From Microcoleus sp. FACHB-831 (GTDB lineage: Bacteria; Cyanobacteriota; Cyanobacteriia; Cyanobacteriales; FACHB-T130): a stretch of 45,262 nucleotides of DNA. A program made the translations under genes and the position numbers. The first letter of the stretch is position 1; each line of letters opens with the position of its first letter. The stretch spans positions 1-45,262 of the forward strand of contig NZ_JACJON010000013.1 of the NCBI RefSeq assembly GCF_014695585.1, given 5' to 3'. This document shows, one piece after another, positions 44,231 to 45,262 of this stretch. The notes under the pieces were generated by a model, which saw nothing but the letters and a program-made list of their open reading frames with translations, did not search any database and was not told the origin of the DNA.

Positions 44231-44749
44231 TCAATTGCCCGATCGCGGAGACGGAAACCTGGGAGATAAATCTCCGGGATAATCTGTCGCTGCAATACAA
44301 CTCTCCATTGCCGTGCTAGGAGAAAAATCAATTTGCCCGCTCAAACCGATAACGCATTCAGAAAAGCGAGTAGGTAGAAGACTGCGGCGACAGTAATCAA
44401 GAACAGCTAGCGCCGGGGGGTTTTTGGTGCGGCGGTTGATATTAGTTACGCAGCTAGCTAAATCTGCGGGACGGCGCACGCGGGAGCAGGCGGAAAGAGC
44501 ATCCTGACCGAGTATGGTCGTCCGCTTTTTGATATCAAGGACGCAGATGGATAATTCTCTAGGATGGAGGGCTTCTGCACAAGCGGGGCCTATTTGCTGT
44601 GGAGAAATACCAGCAGCCTGTAGTCTAGCAGCACAGGTACGATAATCGTTCCAATTTGCTGCCGTAGCGGGAAGGGTGTAGCCAGCCGCGCAGATCCCAG
44701 CGATCGCCACTGGAACAGCACAAAAGTTTTTGCTGATAAGCTTTTTCAT
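44231..44749 (-). CDS. Small exported cysteine-rich hypothetical protein
   Basis: The protein (172 aa from ATG 44749; a GTG codon precedes it in frame) has a signal peptide ending PATA|AN (about 32). The mature part repeats a unit of roughly 35 residues with paired cysteines: DYRTCAARLQAAG, ACAEALHPRELSICVLDI, ACSRVRRPADLASCVTNI, DYCRRSLLPTRFSECVIGL and SCIAATDYPGDLS. The Cys spacing suggests disulfide-stabilised helical hairpins in the periplasm. I do not recognise the family. It lies upstream of TpsB on the same strand, 211 bp away, and may belong to that locus. Confidence 0.75.
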   Translation of the reverse strand: MKKLISKNFCAVPVAIAGICAAGYTLPATAANWNDYRTCAARLQAAGISPQQIGPACAEALHPRELSICVLDIKKRTTILGQDALSACSRVRRPADLASCVTNINRRTKNPPALAVLDYCRRSLLPTRFSECVIGLSGQIDFSPSTAMESCIAATDYPGDLSPRFPSPRSGN

Positions 44750-44775
44750 CACGTTCAGTCTAAGGATGTTTCAAG

Positions 44776-45025
44776 CTAATTATTGCAATTAGTCTGCTCT
44801 AATGGCTGATTGTGCGAGCATAACCTGAGACTGGCGGCGATGCCAAGAGCAGCCACTATGAATGCGATCGCTCCGACGACAATAGCAGGCTAGCGGCTAG
44901 AGGTAACTGTGCATAGGCAAGTATGCGTTGTAAATAGCCCAAGAAAGGGCGATCGCACCCTGTAATGCTGCGAGTCTCCAGACTTGTAACCACAACACAT
45001 TTGGTTGAGATTTGGAGGCGTTCAT
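44776..45025 (-). pseudogene. MFS transporter reduced to its two ends
   Basis: From ATG 45025 the minus strand reads MNASKSQPNVLWLQVWRLAA, LQGAIALSWAIYNAYLP and stops at 44897. This is the first membrane segment of a cyanobacterial major-facilitator protein. In another frame from 44889 it reads PAIVVGAIAFIVAALGIAA and a polar tail, ending at TAG 44776-44778, which looks like a last membrane segment. The middle 300 or more residues are missing. An internal deletion with the junction near 44890-44905 explains this. That both parts come from one gene is inference. Confidence 0.6.
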
Positions 45026-45084
45026 TTTACTGCCCCGCGTTTGTAATATTAAGGTAATTTAATTATTCAAACTCAGACAAAACT

Positions 45085-45183
45085 ATGAAAAGAAAATCTT
45101 TACTTAGCTTAATAGTCGGTTTAACAGTTGCAACCTCTAGCTCCACATCCAATACTTCTCGGTTAAGCTCTAAGCAGTGTTGA
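45085..45183 (+). pseudogene. Signal-peptide ORF interrupted by the terminal repeat
   Basis: ATG 45085 begins MKRKSLLSLIVGLTVATSSS, a good signal peptide. After about 22 codons the frame enters the IS-like repeat at 45150 and stops at TGA 45181-45183. The native rest of the gene is not in the window. It looks like an exported-protein gene disrupted by the insertion, or joined to IS sequence by the assembly. Confidence 0.5.
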
Positions 45184-45262
45184 GAATGGAGAAGTTAAGA
45201 TGTTCACATTGAGTTCCAGTTCCCCTATGAAATGGCTTTTTAGACGGGAACTTTGAGCGAGA
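45150..45262 (-). repeat. Right copy of the 113-bp terminal inverted repeat
   Basis: This is the exact complement of 1-113. The repeat starts at 45150 inside the signal-peptide ORF 45085-45183, so on this side the boundary between unique and IS-like sequence is visible. Confidence 0.9.
45163..45261 (-). pseudogene. Partial CDS, C-terminal 32 residues of a probable transposase (right copy)
   Basis: This is identical to the fragment at 2-100 and ends with TAA at 45165-45163. It enters from the right edge of the window. The evidence and limits are the same as for the left copy. Confidence 0.4.

Noticed and set aside
1-45262. tRNA, rRNA and riboswitches
   Set aside because: I looked for T-arm GGTTCRAATCC words and for known riboswitch cores in intergenic regions and saw none; a covariance-model search would be decisive.

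Overview
The window is cyanobacterial chromosomal DNA, most likely from a filamentous oscillatorian-type organism. The evidence is abundant HIP1 octamers (GCGATCGC), a SLH-OprB porin, the DUF751-rbfA-GH3 gene order, a DUF4327 protein, NB-ARC/WD40 and CHAT/TPR proteins, a two-partner secretion locus and heptanucleotide tandem repeats. I read the species from none of this. Both ends are the same 113-bp sequence in inverted orientation (1-113 and 45150-45262), which looks like the 3' end of an insertion-sequence transposase gene. The window is therefore probably one whole contig bounded by IS copies.

Left part (about 0.1-17.5 kb). It starts with a porin gene. Next comes a minus-strand gene set for importing and hydrolysing a urea-oligomer type nitrogen compound. 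In transcription order it has a BMP-family binding protein, two permeases, a stand-alone allophanate-hydrolase C-terminal domain protein, a biuret amidohydrolase (BiuH), a double ATPase, a cupin, and a second cysteine hydrolase that may be a triuret hydrolase. Between its first gene and the divergent NB-ARC/14-WD40 STAND protein lies a perfect NtcA box, GTA-N8-TAC. A gamma-glutamyltransferase follows. Related G/C-run repeats occupy three gaps inside the operon.

Junction (18-19.3 kb). A dead IS4-family element carries a frameshift and a nonsense codon at the position of the catalytic glutamate. HIP1 density by eye changes from 13 copies in the 19.3 kb to its left to 57 in the 25.9 kb to its right. 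The two parts may therefore differ in origin, or may have been joined through IS copies.

Right part (19.4-45 kb). It begins with an orphan ParA, a coiled-coil partner and a 1029-residue membrane protein with seven repeats of about 100 residues. Housekeeping and conserved cyanobacterial genes follow: a SRAP protein, a solitary Dam-type methylase, DUF751-rbfA-GH3, DUF4327, a phasin-like protein, a CDF metal transporter, DoxX, a cell-wall amidase, mobA and a Ser/Thr kinase. Three phased DnaA-like boxes lie downstream of the CDF gene. The last block is a two-partner secretion operon (TpsB, an exported TPR-CHAT putative protease, and TpsA with 180-bp tandem repeats). After it come a small cysteine-rich exported protein, an MFS transporter eroded to its two ends, and a signal-peptide ORF cut by the terminal repeat.
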